A stretch of DNA of 33,847 nucleotides from assembly GCF_002197985.1 (NCBI RefSeq), contig NZ_NBYK01000020.1:1-33847 (forward strand). The letters are read 5' to 3'. Position 1 is the stretch's first letter; each line of letters starts with the position of its first letter. The position numbers and the translations under genes were made by a program. Shown in pieces: positions 16,063-24,733 of the stretch. Origin of the DNA: Halopseudomonas aestusnigri. Its GTDB lineage: Bacteria; Pseudomonadota; Gammaproteobacteria; Pseudomonadales; Pseudomonadaceae. Below the pieces are notes generated by a model, which saw only the letters and a program-made list of their open reading frames with translations, did no database searches and was not told the DNA's origin.

Positions 16063-17404
16063 GGGCTGCTCCTTGTGCGGCGTCGCGATCGTAGCGGCAC
16101 TGGCCGGCGATGTAGGTGCGACGAATGCTGCGGTCGTCGCCGAGGATCATCAGGTCGAACAGGATGCCCGACAGATCGCGCTCGGCGCTGTGCTTGAGTT
16201 GCTGAATCGGGCTGGCGGCGCGGTCGATGATCAGAAAGTCCGCCATCTTGCCGGGTGCCAGGTTGCCGGTCTCGGCCTCCTGATGCAGCACCCTGGCGTT
16301 GCCGAGGGTCGCCATGTAGAACGCCTGGAACGGGTTGAGGCTCTGGCCGCGCAGCTGGCAGACCTTGTAGGCCTCGGCCATGGTGACCAGCATCGACAGG
16401 CTGGTGCCGCCACCAACATCCGACGCCAGCCCCACCTCGACATTCGCCGCGCGGGCGCTGGCCAGATCGAACAGGCCGCTGCCGAGGAAAGTGTTGGAGG
16501 TCGGGCAGAAGGCGATGCGGGTGCCGGTCTCGGCCAGCCGGGCGCGGTCGGCATCGTCGATATGAATGCCGTGCGCCAGCACGCTGCGCGGGCCGAGCAG
16601 ACCAAAGTGGTCGTAAACGTCCAGATAGCTGGCACGATCCGGGAACAGCTCGGCAATCCAGGCGATCTCGGCCTTGTTCTCGGCCCAGTGGGTCTGCATC
16701 AAGAGGCCCTCGGCCTCGGTCATCAGCTTGCCGGCGCAGGTCAGTTGCGCGTGGGTCGAGGTCGCGGCAAAACGCGGGGTCACGGCGTAGCGCTGACGGC
16801 CGGTACCGTGCCAGCGGGCGATCAGCTCGCGGCTCTCCTCATAGCTGGTCTCGGCGGTGTCGCGTACGCCGTCCGGGGCGTTGCAGTCCATCATCACCCG
16901 GCCGGTGGTAATTGCCATGTTGTAGTCGTGCGCAGCGCTGAACAGCGCTTCACTGGCGACCTTGTGCGAGGTGCTGAACACCAGCGCCGAGGTGGTACCA
17001 TGCGCCAGCAGCAGGTCGAGGAAGACCTTGGACTGTTTGGCCGACCAGTCGGCATCGGCAAAGCGCGATTCGGTCGGGAAGGTGTAGGTTTCCAGCCACT
17101 CCAGCAGCTGGGTGCCGTAACTGGCCATCACCGCCAGTTGCGGCATGTGTACGTGGGTGTCGATCATGCCGGGCATGATCAGCCCTTCCGGCGAATGCTC
17201 GACCGCGGTGCCCGCCGGCAGTGTCGGCAGCAGCTCGGCGGCGTCACCCACCGCCTGAACCCGGCCATCGGCAACCACCAGCAGGCCGTCGCTGAAGTAG
17301 CTGTAGCTGGCCGGATCGGGCGTGCCGAGGCCCGGTTCGGACAAAAAGTGCAGCAGTGGGCCGCGGAAGGCCGACACGCCGACGGCATCAGAGTTGGTCG
17401 TCAT
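16043..17404 (-). CDS. guaD: Guanine deaminase
   Basis: 453 residues, typical of bacterial GuaD. It hydrolyses guanine to xanthine and ammonia, feeding xanthine dehydrogenase. Seen: IDTHVHMPQ (metal His84, His86), CNAPDGVRDTAE, TPRFAATSTHAQL, LMQTHWAENKAEI, VLAHGIHIDD, AFCPTSNTFLGSG and the catalytic Asp in ASDVGGGTSLSM, all landmarks of zinc-dependent guanine deaminase. The ATG is one base past the stop of uraH and follows GGGGGAG; the 3' end overlaps puuD by 20 nt. These junctions indicate translational coupling in the minus-strand operon. Confidence 0.95.
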   Translation of the reverse strand: MTTNSDAVGVSAFRGPLLHFLSEPGLGTPDPASYSYFSDGLLVVADGRVQAVGDAAELLPTLPAGTAVEHSPEGLIMPGMIDTHVHMPQLAVMASYGTQLLEWLETYTFPTESRFADADWSAKQSKVFLDLLLAHGTTSALVFSTSHKVASEALFSAAHDYNMAITTGRVMMDCNAPDGVRDTAETSYEESRELIARWHGTGRQRYAVTPRFAATSTHAQLTCAGKLMTEAEGLLMQTHWAENKAEIAWIAELFPDRASYLDVYDHFGLLGPRSVLAHGIHIDDADRARLAETGTRIAFCPTSNTFLGSGLFDLASARAANVEVGLASDVGGGTSLSMLVTMAEAYKVCQLRGQSLNPFQAFYMATLGNARVLHQEAETGNLAPGKMADFLIIDRAASPIQQLKHSAERDLSGILFDLMILGDDRSIRRTYIAGQCRYDRDAAQGAAHAGLSV

Positions 17405-17405
17405 C

Positions 17406-17747
17406 CTAGCTCCCCCGGTAGGTCGAATAGCCCCACTGGTTCAGCAGCAGCGGCACGTGGTAATGGGCCTGCACGTCGTCCAGGCGGAAGGCGATGGTGA
17501 CCTGCGGGTAGAAACAGCGCAGGCCCTGGGCCGCGTAGTAGCCGTCGGTGTCGAAGGTCAGGCGGTAGACACCGGCGACCGCTTCGCTGCCGAAGCCGCT
17601 CAGCACGCGGCCGTCGGCGTCGGTTTCGGCTGACGCCAGGGTGACCCAGCTGTCGCCCTGCTGCTGCTCAAGGGTGATGCGCACACCGGCGGCGGGCTTG
17701 CCGCTGCCGAGGTCGAGAATATGGGTGGTAATCGGGCTCTTGCTCAT
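17406..17747 (-). CDS. uraH: 5-hydroxyisourate hydrolase
   Basis: 113 residues of the transthyretin-like HIUase family (PucM). It hydrolyses 5-hydroxyisourate, the PuuD product, to OHCU. Seen: N-terminal ITTHILDLGSGKPAAG with catalytic His9, the conserved HYHVPLLLN (His97), and the C-terminal YRGS tetrapeptide that distinguishes the enzyme from vertebrate transthyretin. There is no signal peptide, so it is cytoplasmic. Its ATG overlaps the uraD stop by four bases (ATGA). Confidence 0.95.
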   Translation of the reverse strand: MSKSPITTHILDLGSGKPAAGVRITLEQQQGDSWVTLASAETDADGRVLSGFGSEAVAGVYRLTFDTDGYYAAQGLRCFYPQVTIAFRLDDVQAHYHVPLLLNQWGYSTYRGS

Positions 17748-18244
17748 AGCAGCTTGTCCAGACGAATGTGGGTGATCTTGGCCTGTTCTTCGGCGGCGAT
17801 GCGCAGCTCCTGCTCGCGGCTGTTGGGCAGGCGTTGCTCCAGCAGCTCAAGCATCTGTTCGGCGCTCTTGCCGGTGGCGCAGACGATAAAGATAAAGCCG
17901 AATTTATGCAGATAGGCGTCGTTGCCGTCCTTCAGGCGCTGCAGCACCGCATCGGGCGCAACGCGCGCACCGGCCTGCTCGCCACTGGCCAGCGCTTCGG
18001 TGCTGGCGTACTTGGCTTTCAGGCTCTTGATGTCACCGATCTTCGGGTGTGCTTCAAAGGCAACCAGCCAGTCGGCCTCGTGCAGGTTGGGCCAGAGCGC
18101 GCGGGCGGTGCCATGCAGCGCTTCGGCACTGTGATAGGGCCGGGCGGCGACCATAGGGCGCGCCCAGGCATCAGCGGCGCAGCAGTCACGAAAGACCGCC
18201 AGCGCCTCGTCTTCAGGCAGGGTGTTCAGCTGTTCCAGGGTCAT
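17744..18244 (-). CDS. uraD: OHCU decarboxylase
   Basis: 166 residues. It catalyses stereospecific decarboxylation of 2-oxo-4-hydroxy-4-carboxy-5-ureidoimidazoline to S-allantoin. Seen: FEAHPKIGDI with catalytic His66, the central KFGFIFIVCATGKSA, and the C-terminal RLPNSREQELRIAAEEQAKITHIRL block, all family signatures. The length is normal for the stand-alone enzyme; it is not fused to HIUase. The start overlaps the xdhC stop (ATGA) with GGAGA upstream. Confidence 0.95.
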   Translation of the reverse strand: MTLEQLNTLPEDEALAVFRDCCAADAWARPMVAARPYHSAEALHGTARALWPNLHEADWLVAFEAHPKIGDIKSLKAKYASTEALASGEQAGARVAPDAVLQRLKDGNDAYLHKFGFIFIVCATGKSAEQMLELLEQRLPNSREQELRIAAEEQAKITHIRLDKLL

Positions 18245-19113
18245 TTTGTCTCCACCGGCTGTTGCGGTGTTTCAGGCTCGTGTTTCATCAAATCACGCAA
18301 TTGCGGCCAGCTGACCCCGCGGCGCGGGCCACGGCTCTGGCTGGAGGTACCGAACGACAGCAGCTCGGCACTGATCGATACGGCCACTTCCATCGGTCGC
18401 TTGCCGGGTACATCACTGCGACCGACCGGGCAGCGGATGCCGGCGATCTGCTCGGCGCTGTAGCCGCGATGGGCCAGCCGCTGACGGAAGCGGTCGGCCT
18501 TGGTCTGCGAGCCGATCAGGCCAATCGAGGCAGCATCGCCGGCGTCCAGCAGGGCGCGGCACAGGTCGTAGTCGAGCTGGTGATTGTGGGTCAGGATCAG
18601 CACATGGCGGCCACGGCACAGCACCGGGGCATCGCCGACCGGATCGTCGCTGTGCAGCGCCCTGATATTCGGCGCCAGGTCAGCCGGGAACACCTCGGCG
18701 CGGGAATCCACCAGCGTCACCTGCCAGGGCAGCTGGCCCATGATCGCCATCAGCGCCTGCGCCACGTGGCCGGCGCCAAACACCACCAGTTGCGCATCAC
18801 TGCCGGGCTGGCCTTCGAGCAGCACCGAGACGCTGCCGCCGCAGCACTGGCCTAGCGAAGCGCCCAGCGGGAAGTGCTCCAGCACCGTCTCGAAACGGCT
18901 GGCGGCCAGCTGCTCGCGGGCCCGGGCGGTCACCAGATACTCCAGATGACCGCCACCGATGGTGTCCCAGGTGTGTTCGCCGGTAATCACCATCTTGCTC
19001 GACGGCTCACGCGGGACCGAGCCGGTGACGCCAACCACGGTCACCAGCACATAGGGCTCGCCGCGCTGCTCGCAGTCGGCGACCGCCTCGAACCAGCGCA
19101 GGTTTCTGTTCAT
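18241..19113 (-). CDS. xdhC: Xanthine dehydrogenase accessory protein XdhC
   Basis: About 290 residues. Known role: XdhC binds molybdenum cofactor, promotes its sulfuration and inserts it into XdhB; it is not part of the final enzyme. Seen: an N-terminal XdhC/CoxI segment (TVVGVTGSVPREPSSKMVIT, DTIGGGHLEY), a central LGQCCGGSVSVLLE motif, and a C-terminal Rossmann-like domain (LVVFGAGHVAQALMAI). AGGAGG lies about eight bases before the ATG at 19113, whose first base is shared with the xdhB stop (TGATG). An in-frame GTG one codon earlier is less likely. The C-terminus overlaps uraD by four bases. Confidence 0.93.
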   Translation of the reverse strand: MNRNLRWFEAVADCEQRGEPYVLVTVVGVTGSVPREPSSKMVITGEHTWDTIGGGHLEYLVTARAREQLAASRFETVLEHFPLGASLGQCCGGSVSVLLEGQPGSDAQLVVFGAGHVAQALMAIMGQLPWQVTLVDSRAEVFPADLAPNIRALHSDDPVGDAPVLCRGRHVLILTHNHQLDYDLCRALLDAGDAASIGLIGSQTKADRFRQRLAHRGYSAEQIAGIRCPVGRSDVPGKRPMEVAVSISAELLSFGTSSQSRGPRRGVSWPQLRDLMKHEPETPQQPVETK

Positions 19114-21467
19114 CACACGGCCTCCTGCTGCGCGGCCTGCCAGGCCTTCGCGGCGTTGACGGCATTGAGCATGCGCTCGGGCGTGGCCGGGGTATCCAGC
19201 GGCGGACAGTAGCAGCCCTCGTTGATGCTGGCGACCGCATCACGCAGCGCGCTCCAGACCGCAATGCCGAGCATCAGCGGCGGCTCGCCGACCGCCTTGG
19301 AGCGGAATACCGTGGCTTCCTTGTTCGGGCTGTTGGCCAGCAGGTTGACGCGCAGATCCGGCGGCGTATCGGAAATTGCCGGGATCTTGTAGGTCGCGGG
19401 TCCGGTGGTCAGCAGCCGGCCGTTATCGCTGTAGACCAGCTCCTCGGTGGTCAGCCAGCCCATGCCCTGAACGAAGCCGCCCTCGATCTGGCCGATATCA
19501 ATGTCCGGGTTCAGCGACTGGCCGGCATCGTGCAGGATGTCGGTACGCAGCACGCGGTATTCGCCGGTCAGGGTATCGAGTACCACCTCGGAGCAGGCCG
19601 CACCGTTGGCGTAATACAGGAACGGATGACCCTGACCCTTGGCGTGGTCGTAGTAGATGTTCGGAGTCGCGTAGAAGCCAGAGGACGACAGCGACACCCG
19701 ATTCAGATAGGCCTTCTGGATGAAGTCGCCCCAGTCCATCCGGGCGTCACCGGCGACCACCTGGTTGTTCTCGAAGCGCACCTGCGCTTCTCCGCAGCCG
19801 AACAGCTCGGCGCCAAAGGTCACCAGCCGCGCCTTGATCTTCTCGCAGGCGTCCAGCGCGGCCATGCCGTTCAGATCGGAGCCGGAGGAGGCGGCGGTCG
19901 GCGAGGCATTGGGCACCTTGTCGGTGCGCGTCGCGGTCACCTTGACCTTATCGACGTCGATCTGGAACGCCGCTGCCACCACCTGCGCGATCTTGATATA
20001 CAGGCCCTGACCCATCTCGGTGCCGCCGTGGTTCACCTGCAGACTGCCGTCGGTATAGATCAGCACCAGCGCGCCTGCCTGATTGAGGTGCTTGGCGGTG
20101 AACGAGATACCGAACTTGACCGGGGTCAGCGCCAGCCCGCGCTTGAGCACCGGGCTCTGGCGGTTGAAGGCGGTAATCTCGGCGCGACGGGCCTGATAGT
20201 CGGCGCTGGTTTCCAGCTGACTGATCAATTCCGGCAGTACGTGATGGGTGATGGTCTGGCCGTAATGGGTGGTATCGCGGCCTGCGCGGTAGAGATTGCG
20301 CTTGCGCACCTCCAGCGGGTCCAGTCGCAGATAACGGGCAATGTCATCCACCGCCTGCTCGATCACCATCATGCCCTGCGGGCCGCCGAAGCCGCGGAAG
20401 GCGGTGTTGGAGACCGTGTGGGTCTTGCAGCAGTGGCCGGTCACCCGCGCCTGATCCAGATAATAGGCGTTGTCGGAGTGGAACATGGCCCGCTCGACAA
20501 TCGCATTGGACAGGTCCGGCGAGAAGCCGCAACGGCCGGCTACCATGATCTCGGCGCCCTGAATCACGCCCTGCTCGTCAAAACCGATGTCGTAGGTGTT
20601 GAAGAAGTCGTGGCGCTTGCCGGTCTGCACCATGTCATCCGGGCGCGAGAGGCGGTACTTCACCGGGCGCCTGGTAGCGTTGGCCAGCAAGGCGGCAACG
20701 CAGGCGACCGGTGCTGCCTGGGTTTCCTTGCCACCAAAGCCGCCACCCATGCGGCGCACCGAGGCCGTCACCGCATGCAGCGGGATGCCCAGCACCTCGG
20801 CCACCAGCTTCTGTACTTCGGCCGGGTGCTGGCTGGACGTGTGCACAAACATGCCGCCGTCTTCCTGCGGCAACGCTACGCAGGCCTGGCCTTCCAGGTA
20901 AAAGTGTTCCTGCCCGCCGACGTTGATCTCGCCCTGCAGGCGATGCGGTGCAGCCGCCAGTGCGGCATCCGGGTCACCGCGCTGCTGGGTGTGACTGGGG
21001 CGCACGAAGAACTGTTTGGCCAGTGCCTCGCGGGTATCAAAGATGGCCGGCAGATCCTCGTATTCGACCTCGGCCAGCTTCGCCGCCTTGCGCGCGGCGG
21101 TGTGACTGGTCGCGGCGACGGCAAAGATCGGCTGGCCGATATGCTCGACCACCTCACCCGCCAGCACCGGATCACCCGGGAACACCGGGCCGATGTCGGT
21201 ATGACCGGGTACGTCGGCCATGGTGAATACGGCAACCACGCCGGGGTAGGCGCGCACGGCTTCCAGATTGAGTCTGGTGATACGCGCATGCGGCCGGGCG
21301 CTATGGCCCACCGCTGCGTGCAGCAGGCCTTCGGGCTCGGGCAGGTCGTCGATATAACGGGCGGTGCCGGTTACATGCAGCCAGGCGCTTTCATGCAGGG
21401 TGCTCTGACCGGCAACACCGAGCGGCTGGCCACTCGGACGGGGTACATCACGGGGCAGTTTACGCAT
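19113..21467 (-). CDS. xdhB: Xanthine dehydrogenase, molybdenum-binding subunit
   Basis: 784 residues, the usual length for the bacterial large subunit. It oxidises hypoxanthine and xanthine to urate at the Mo-pterin centre, with electrons passing to the XdhA subunit. Seen: VGGQEHFYLEGQACVA (about 183-197), GGGFGGKETQ (241-250), TAFRGFGGPQGMMVIE (355-370), HGGTEMGQGLY, the substrate-orienting Glu near 728 in VGEPPLMLG, and the family's C-terminal block. Start MRKLPRDVP overlaps the xdhA stop by eight bases. All catalytic motifs are intact. Confidence 0.96.
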   Translation of the reverse strand: MRKLPRDVPRPSGQPLGVAGQSTLHESAWLHVTGTARYIDDLPEPEGLLHAAVGHSARPHARITRLNLEAVRAYPGVVAVFTMADVPGHTDIGPVFPGDPVLAGEVVEHIGQPIFAVAATSHTAARKAAKLAEVEYEDLPAIFDTREALAKQFFVRPSHTQQRGDPDAALAAAPHRLQGEINVGGQEHFYLEGQACVALPQEDGGMFVHTSSQHPAEVQKLVAEVLGIPLHAVTASVRRMGGGFGGKETQAAPVACVAALLANATRRPVKYRLSRPDDMVQTGKRHDFFNTYDIGFDEQGVIQGAEIMVAGRCGFSPDLSNAIVERAMFHSDNAYYLDQARVTGHCCKTHTVSNTAFRGFGGPQGMMVIEQAVDDIARYLRLDPLEVRKRNLYRAGRDTTHYGQTITHHVLPELISQLETSADYQARRAEITAFNRQSPVLKRGLALTPVKFGISFTAKHLNQAGALVLIYTDGSLQVNHGGTEMGQGLYIKIAQVVAAAFQIDVDKVKVTATRTDKVPNASPTAASSGSDLNGMAALDACEKIKARLVTFGAELFGCGEAQVRFENNQVVAGDARMDWGDFIQKAYLNRVSLSSSGFYATPNIYYDHAKGQGHPFLYYANGAACSEVVLDTLTGEYRVLRTDILHDAGQSLNPDIDIGQIEGGFVQGMGWLTTEELVYSDNGRLLTTGPATYKIPAISDTPPDLRVNLLANSPNKEATVFRSKAVGEPPLMLGIAVWSALRDAVASINEGCYCPPLDTPATPERMLNAVNAAKAWQAAQQEAV

Positions 21468-22926
21468 AGTCGGTCACCATCAGCTGGGCCTTGCCGGCAT
21501 CGCCGGCGCGGAATTCATACAGGGCGCGCAGCAGCAGGTTGCCGGCTACCGTGGTGCGGTAGCTGGCCGAGGCGCGCACATCGGACAGCGGCGTGAAGTC
21601 GGTTGCCAGCGCCGCCTGCGCAGCGGCCACCGCCGTTTCATCGAACCGGGCACCGCGTAGCGCCGCCTCGGCGCCCGTCGCCCGTTTGGGAATGCCGGCC
21701 ATGCCACCGAAGGCCAGCCGGCAGTCACTGACGGTATCGCCGTCAAACTGCAGCCAGAAGGCGCCCAGCACCGCAGAAATATCGTCATCCAGCCGCTTGG
21801 AGATCTTGTAGAGGAACAGCTTCTCGTTGGCCTGCGGACGCGGCACCCGCACCGCGCGGATGAACTCGCCCGGCGCCAGCACGGTTTTCTTGTAGTCCAC
21901 GAAGAAGTCTTGCAGGGCAATCCAGCGCTCGCCATTTTCACTGTCGAGCTGGATGTCGGCACCCAGGGCAATCAGCGGTGGCGGCATGTCACCGATTGGC
22001 GAAGCGTTACCGATATTCCCGCCGAGGGTCCCACGGTTACGGATTTGCAGCGAACCGAGGCGTTCGAGCATCGGCGCAAAGGCCGGCCAGTCGGCACTGA
22101 GAGTCGCTCCGAACTCGCTGTAGGTCGCAGCCGACCCGATGGTCAGATTTTGCTCGTCACATTCCACGGCATGCAGTTCGGTGATCTGCTCGACCGAGAC
22201 CAGTTGCGGCAGCACCTTCAACTGCTGGGTGATTTCCAGCGCCAGATCGGTGCTGCCGGCGACAACGCGGGCATCCGGATTGGCCGCCAGCAGGCTGCGC
22301 AGTTCACTCAGCTCGACCGGCGCGTCGAAGCGCTTGCCCTCGTCGTCCTGCAGGCTGGCCGCAGTGGAACGGGTGGCGGCGAACTGCCCGGCCGGCGCCG
22401 GCTCGAACAGCGCAGCACCATCCCAGTGCTGCACCGCATCCACCAAGGTGCGCCGGCCAGCCTCGATAATCGGCCGATAACCGGTGCAGCGACAAAGGTT
22501 GCCGGCCAGCGCTTCCATCAACTGATGCTCGCTGGCGCTGCCGTTCTTGCCGGCTACCTGCTGGTGCAGGCCAACCATCGACATGATGAAGCCCGGCGTA
22601 CAGAACCCGCATTGCGAGCCGCTGCATTCGACCATCGCGCTCTGCACCGGATGGGCGTTGTCAGCCTGCAGGGCGTCAACGCTGATCAGATGTTTACCGT
22701 GCAGCGAACCGACCAGGCTGATGCAGCTGTTGATTGCCGTATAATGCAGCCCGCCGTCGGCCGAGGGGCTGCCGATCAGTACGGTGCAAGCCCCGCAGTC
22801 GCCGGATGCGCATCCTTCCTTGGTGCCGCTAAGCCGCTTTTTGGTGCGCAGCCAGTCAAGAATGCTCATGTTTGGGTCAGCTCGGTCAAGTTTTTCCGGC
22901 TGACCATTCAGGTAGAACTCAATCAC
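21460..22926 (-). CDS. xdhA: Xanthine dehydrogenase, FeS/FAD subunit
   Basis: 488 residues. The N-terminal [2Fe-2S] domain has Cys39, Cys44, Cys47 and Cys68; the second helical [2Fe-2S] domain has CGFC (106-109) and CRC (145-147). From ~195 an FAD-binding domain follows (VVAGSTDLALEI, LGGNIGNASPIGDMPP). This small-subunit layout fits the two-gene xanthine dehydrogenase, which passes electrons to NAD+. The start codon is GTG at 22926 with GGAG seven bases upstream; the conserved N-terminus MIEFYLNGQ begins exactly there. It is first in a seven-gene operon (xdhABC-uraD-uraH-guaD-puuD) behind a candidate sigma-54 promoter at 23020. Confidence 0.95.
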   Translation of the reverse strand: MIEFYLNGQPEKLDRADPNMSILDWLRTKKRLSGTKEGCASGDCGACTVLIGSPSADGGLHYTAINSCISLVGSLHGKHLISVDALQADNAHPVQSAMVECSGSQCGFCTPGFIMSMVGLHQQVAGKNGSASEHQLMEALAGNLCRCTGYRPIIEAGRRTLVDAVQHWDGAALFEPAPAGQFAATRSTAASLQDDEGKRFDAPVELSELRSLLAANPDARVVAGSTDLALEITQQLKVLPQLVSVEQITELHAVECDEQNLTIGSAATYSEFGATLSADWPAFAPMLERLGSLQIRNRGTLGGNIGNASPIGDMPPPLIALGADIQLDSENGERWIALQDFFVDYKKTVLAPGEFIRAVRVPRPQANEKLFLYKISKRLDDDISAVLGAFWLQFDGDTVSDCRLAFGGMAGIPKRATGAEAALRGARFDETAVAAAQAALATDFTPLSDVRASASYRTTVAGNLLLRALYEFRAGDAGKAQLMVTDYA

Positions 22927-23019
22927 GTTCGTCTCCGCTCTATCCGCAGTTTGGCCCGTTTCAGGCGGTGTTCAGGCTCAGCGCCGCACAACGGCGCACA
23001 CAGGCTCTGAGCGTAGATT

Positions 23020-23035
23020 TGCAAAAACTTGACCA
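23020..23035 (-). promoter_or_regulatory. Sigma-54 promoter candidate for xdhA operon
   Basis: Minus-strand TGGTCAAGTTTTTGCA keeps GG-N10-GC with a perfect TTGCA -12 box. The predicted start near 23009 gives a leader of about 80 nt to the GTG at 22926. It is nearly identical to the candidate at 12657 and divergent from the one at 23076. Confidence 0.65.
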
Positions 23036-23075
23036 ACTAGTCCGAAAAATATGTTTTTTATACTTTTTCCGGTTT

Positions 23076-23091
23076 TGGCAAGCAAATTGCT
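23076..23091 (+). promoter_or_regulatory. Sigma-54 promoter candidate for ABC transporter / puuE operon
   Basis: TGGCAAGCAAATTGCT differs from the RpoN consensus core TGGCAC-N5-TTGC at a single base. The predicted start is near 23103, about 86 nt before the ATG at 23189. It is the best match of the five in this window. Confidence 0.75.
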
Positions 23092-23188
23092 GTCGTTGCA
23101 AATGTTGATTGATTGGTCAGTTATTAAATAGGGCGTTGCCCGGCCGGTCACCCTAAATCGCCGGCAAAGCGCCTATAGAGGAAACTGA

Positions 23189-24733
23189 ATGGCAACCGCA
23201 GAACGCCTGAAGCTGGAACACATCGTCAAGGAGTACCCGGGATGCCGGGCGAACGATGGCGTCCAGCTCACAGTCAACGCAGGCGAAATCCATGCCCTGC
23301 TCGGCGAGAATGGCGCCGGCAAGAGCACCCTGATGAAGATCATCTACGGCGTCATCCAGCCCGACGCCGGCAGCATCACCTGGAACGGTCACCCGCTGAC
23401 CCTGCAGGGTCCGGCCCATGCCCGCGAACTGGGCATCGGCATGGTATTCCAGCACTTTTCCCTGTTCGAGACGCTGACCGTTGCCGAAAACATCGCGCTC
23501 AGCCTGCCAGCCGATCAGGCCCGCGACCGACGCAAGCTGGAAGCCCGCATCAGCGAGGTCTCCGAGCATTACGGCATGGCGCTGGATCCGCGTCGCTACG
23601 TCAACACCCTGTCAATTGGCGAACGCCAGCGCGTCGAAATCGTGCGCTGCCTGATTCAGGAAAGCTCTCTGCTGATTCTGGACGAGCCGACCTCGGTGCT
23701 GACGCCGCAGGAGGTCGAAACCCTGTTCCGTACCCTGCGCCAGCTGTCGCACGAGGGCTGCAGCATTCTGTTCATCAGCCACAAGCTGCAGGAAGTGCGC
23801 GACCTGTGCCACCGCGCCACCGTGCTGCGCCAGGGCCGGGTGACCGGCGAGTGCAATCCGGCCGAAGTGAGCACCGACGACATCGCCCGGATGATGGTCG
23901 GCAATGAAACCCCGCTGTCGACCCGCGTTGAACCGCGCGCGCCCGGTGAGGTGCTGCTGGACGTCAGCCACCTGAACTACCGCACCAGCGACCCCTTCGG
24001 CACCAGCCTGCAGGATCTGTGCATGAGCCTGCGCTCGGGCGAAATTGTCGGCATCGCCGGCGTCGCCGGTAACGGTCAGGACGAACTGCTGCGCGCGCTG
24101 TCGGGCGAGGCGCTGGTCAGCAACGACAGCATCGCCCTCAGCGGTGTGGCCATCGGTCAGGCCAAGCCGAGCCTGCGCCGCCGCCTCGGCGTGGCGGTGG
24201 TGCCGGAAGAACGCCTTGGCCGCGGTGCGGTGCCATCTATGTCGCTGGTCGACAACAGCCTGCTGACCGCCTACGGCGAAGGCATGGTGAGCAAGGGCTG
24301 GGTGGCGCTGAACAAGGTGCGCGACTACGCCAGCCGTATCGTCGACGCCTTTGGTGTACGCACCGCCAGCATCGACAGCCACGCTACCAGCCTGTCCGGC
24401 GGCAACCTGCAGAAATTCATCATCGGCCGTGAGGCCATGCAGCAACCCAAGCTGCTGGTCGCCTCGCACCCGACCTGGGGCGTTGACGTTGGCTCGGCAG
24501 TGGCCATCCACGAGGCGCTGGTGCGGCTGCGTGACGAGGGCGCTGCGGTACTGCTGATCTCGGAGGATCTGGACGAACTGTTCCAGCTCTGTGGCCGCAT
24601 GGGCGCGATCTGCGCCGGCCGGCTGTCGCCGCTGGTCAACACCAGTGACCTGACCATTGAACAACTCGGCCAGTGGATGGCCGGTGATTTCCCCAGCGCT
24701 GCACCTTCGGAGGTTTCCCATGCTGTCGCTTGA
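23189..24733 (+). CDS. BMP-type ABC transporter ATP-binding protein (tandem nucleotide-binding domains)
   Basis: 514 residues with two fused ATPase domains, as in nucleoside (NupA/YufO-like) and sugar (RbsA-like) importers. First half: Walker A GENGAGKST (39-47), Q-loop Gln88, signature LSIGERQ (141-147), Walker B LLILDEPTS (161-169). Second half: GVAGNGQDELL in place of a canonical Walker A and LSGGNLQKFIIGRE; the degenerate second site is normal for this family. It energises uptake through the two permeases that follow. The 3' end overlaps the next gene by 14 bp. It is first gene of the rightward operon; ligand capture is assigned to the binding protein at 9915. Confidence 0.93.
   Translation: MATAERLKLEHIVKEYPGCRANDGVQLTVNAGEIHALLGENGAGKSTLMKIIYGVIQPDAGSITWNGHPLTLQGPAHARELGIGMVFQHFSLFETLTVAENIALSLPADQARDRRKLEARISEVSEHYGMALDPRRYVNTLSIGERQRVEIVRCLIQESSLLILDEPTSVLTPQEVETLFRTLRQLSHEGCSILFISHKLQEVRDLCHRATVLRQGRVTGECNPAEVSTDDIARMMVGNETPLSTRVEPRAPGEVLLDVSHLNYRTSDPFGTSLQDLCMSLRSGEIVGIAGVAGNGQDELLRALSGEALVSNDSIALSGVAIGQAKPSLRRRLGVAVVPEERLGRGAVPSMSLVDNSLLTAYGEGMVSKGWVALNKVRDYASRIVDAFGVRTASIDSHATSLSGGNLQKFIIGREAMQQPKLLVASHPTWGVDVGSAVAIHEALVRLRDEGAAVLLISEDLDELFQLCGRMGAICAGRLSPLVNTSDLTIEQLGQWMAGDFPSAAPSEVSHAVA

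Larger units (their letters stand above)
22927..23188. promoter_or_regulatory. Divergent control region of the two main purine operons
   Basis: This 262-bp region lies between xdhA and the ABC ATPase gene. It contains back-to-back sigma-54 promoter candidates separated by a 40-bp AT-rich stretch (23036-23075), which could bend or bind IHF. Downstream of the rightward promoter, TTGATTGATTGGTCAG (23105-23120) matches one half (TGGTCA) of the RutR-type operator TTGACCA-N2-TGGTCAA but poorly in the other half, so a site for the local TetR protein is possible but weak. Confidence 0.6.

Noticed and set aside
19530-21596. 688-codon open frame opposite xdhB, and similar long plus-strand frames opposite guaD, puuD and the pirin gene
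   Set aside because: They mirror well-supported coding genes; composition is low in structure and motifs, as expected for codon-bias shadows.
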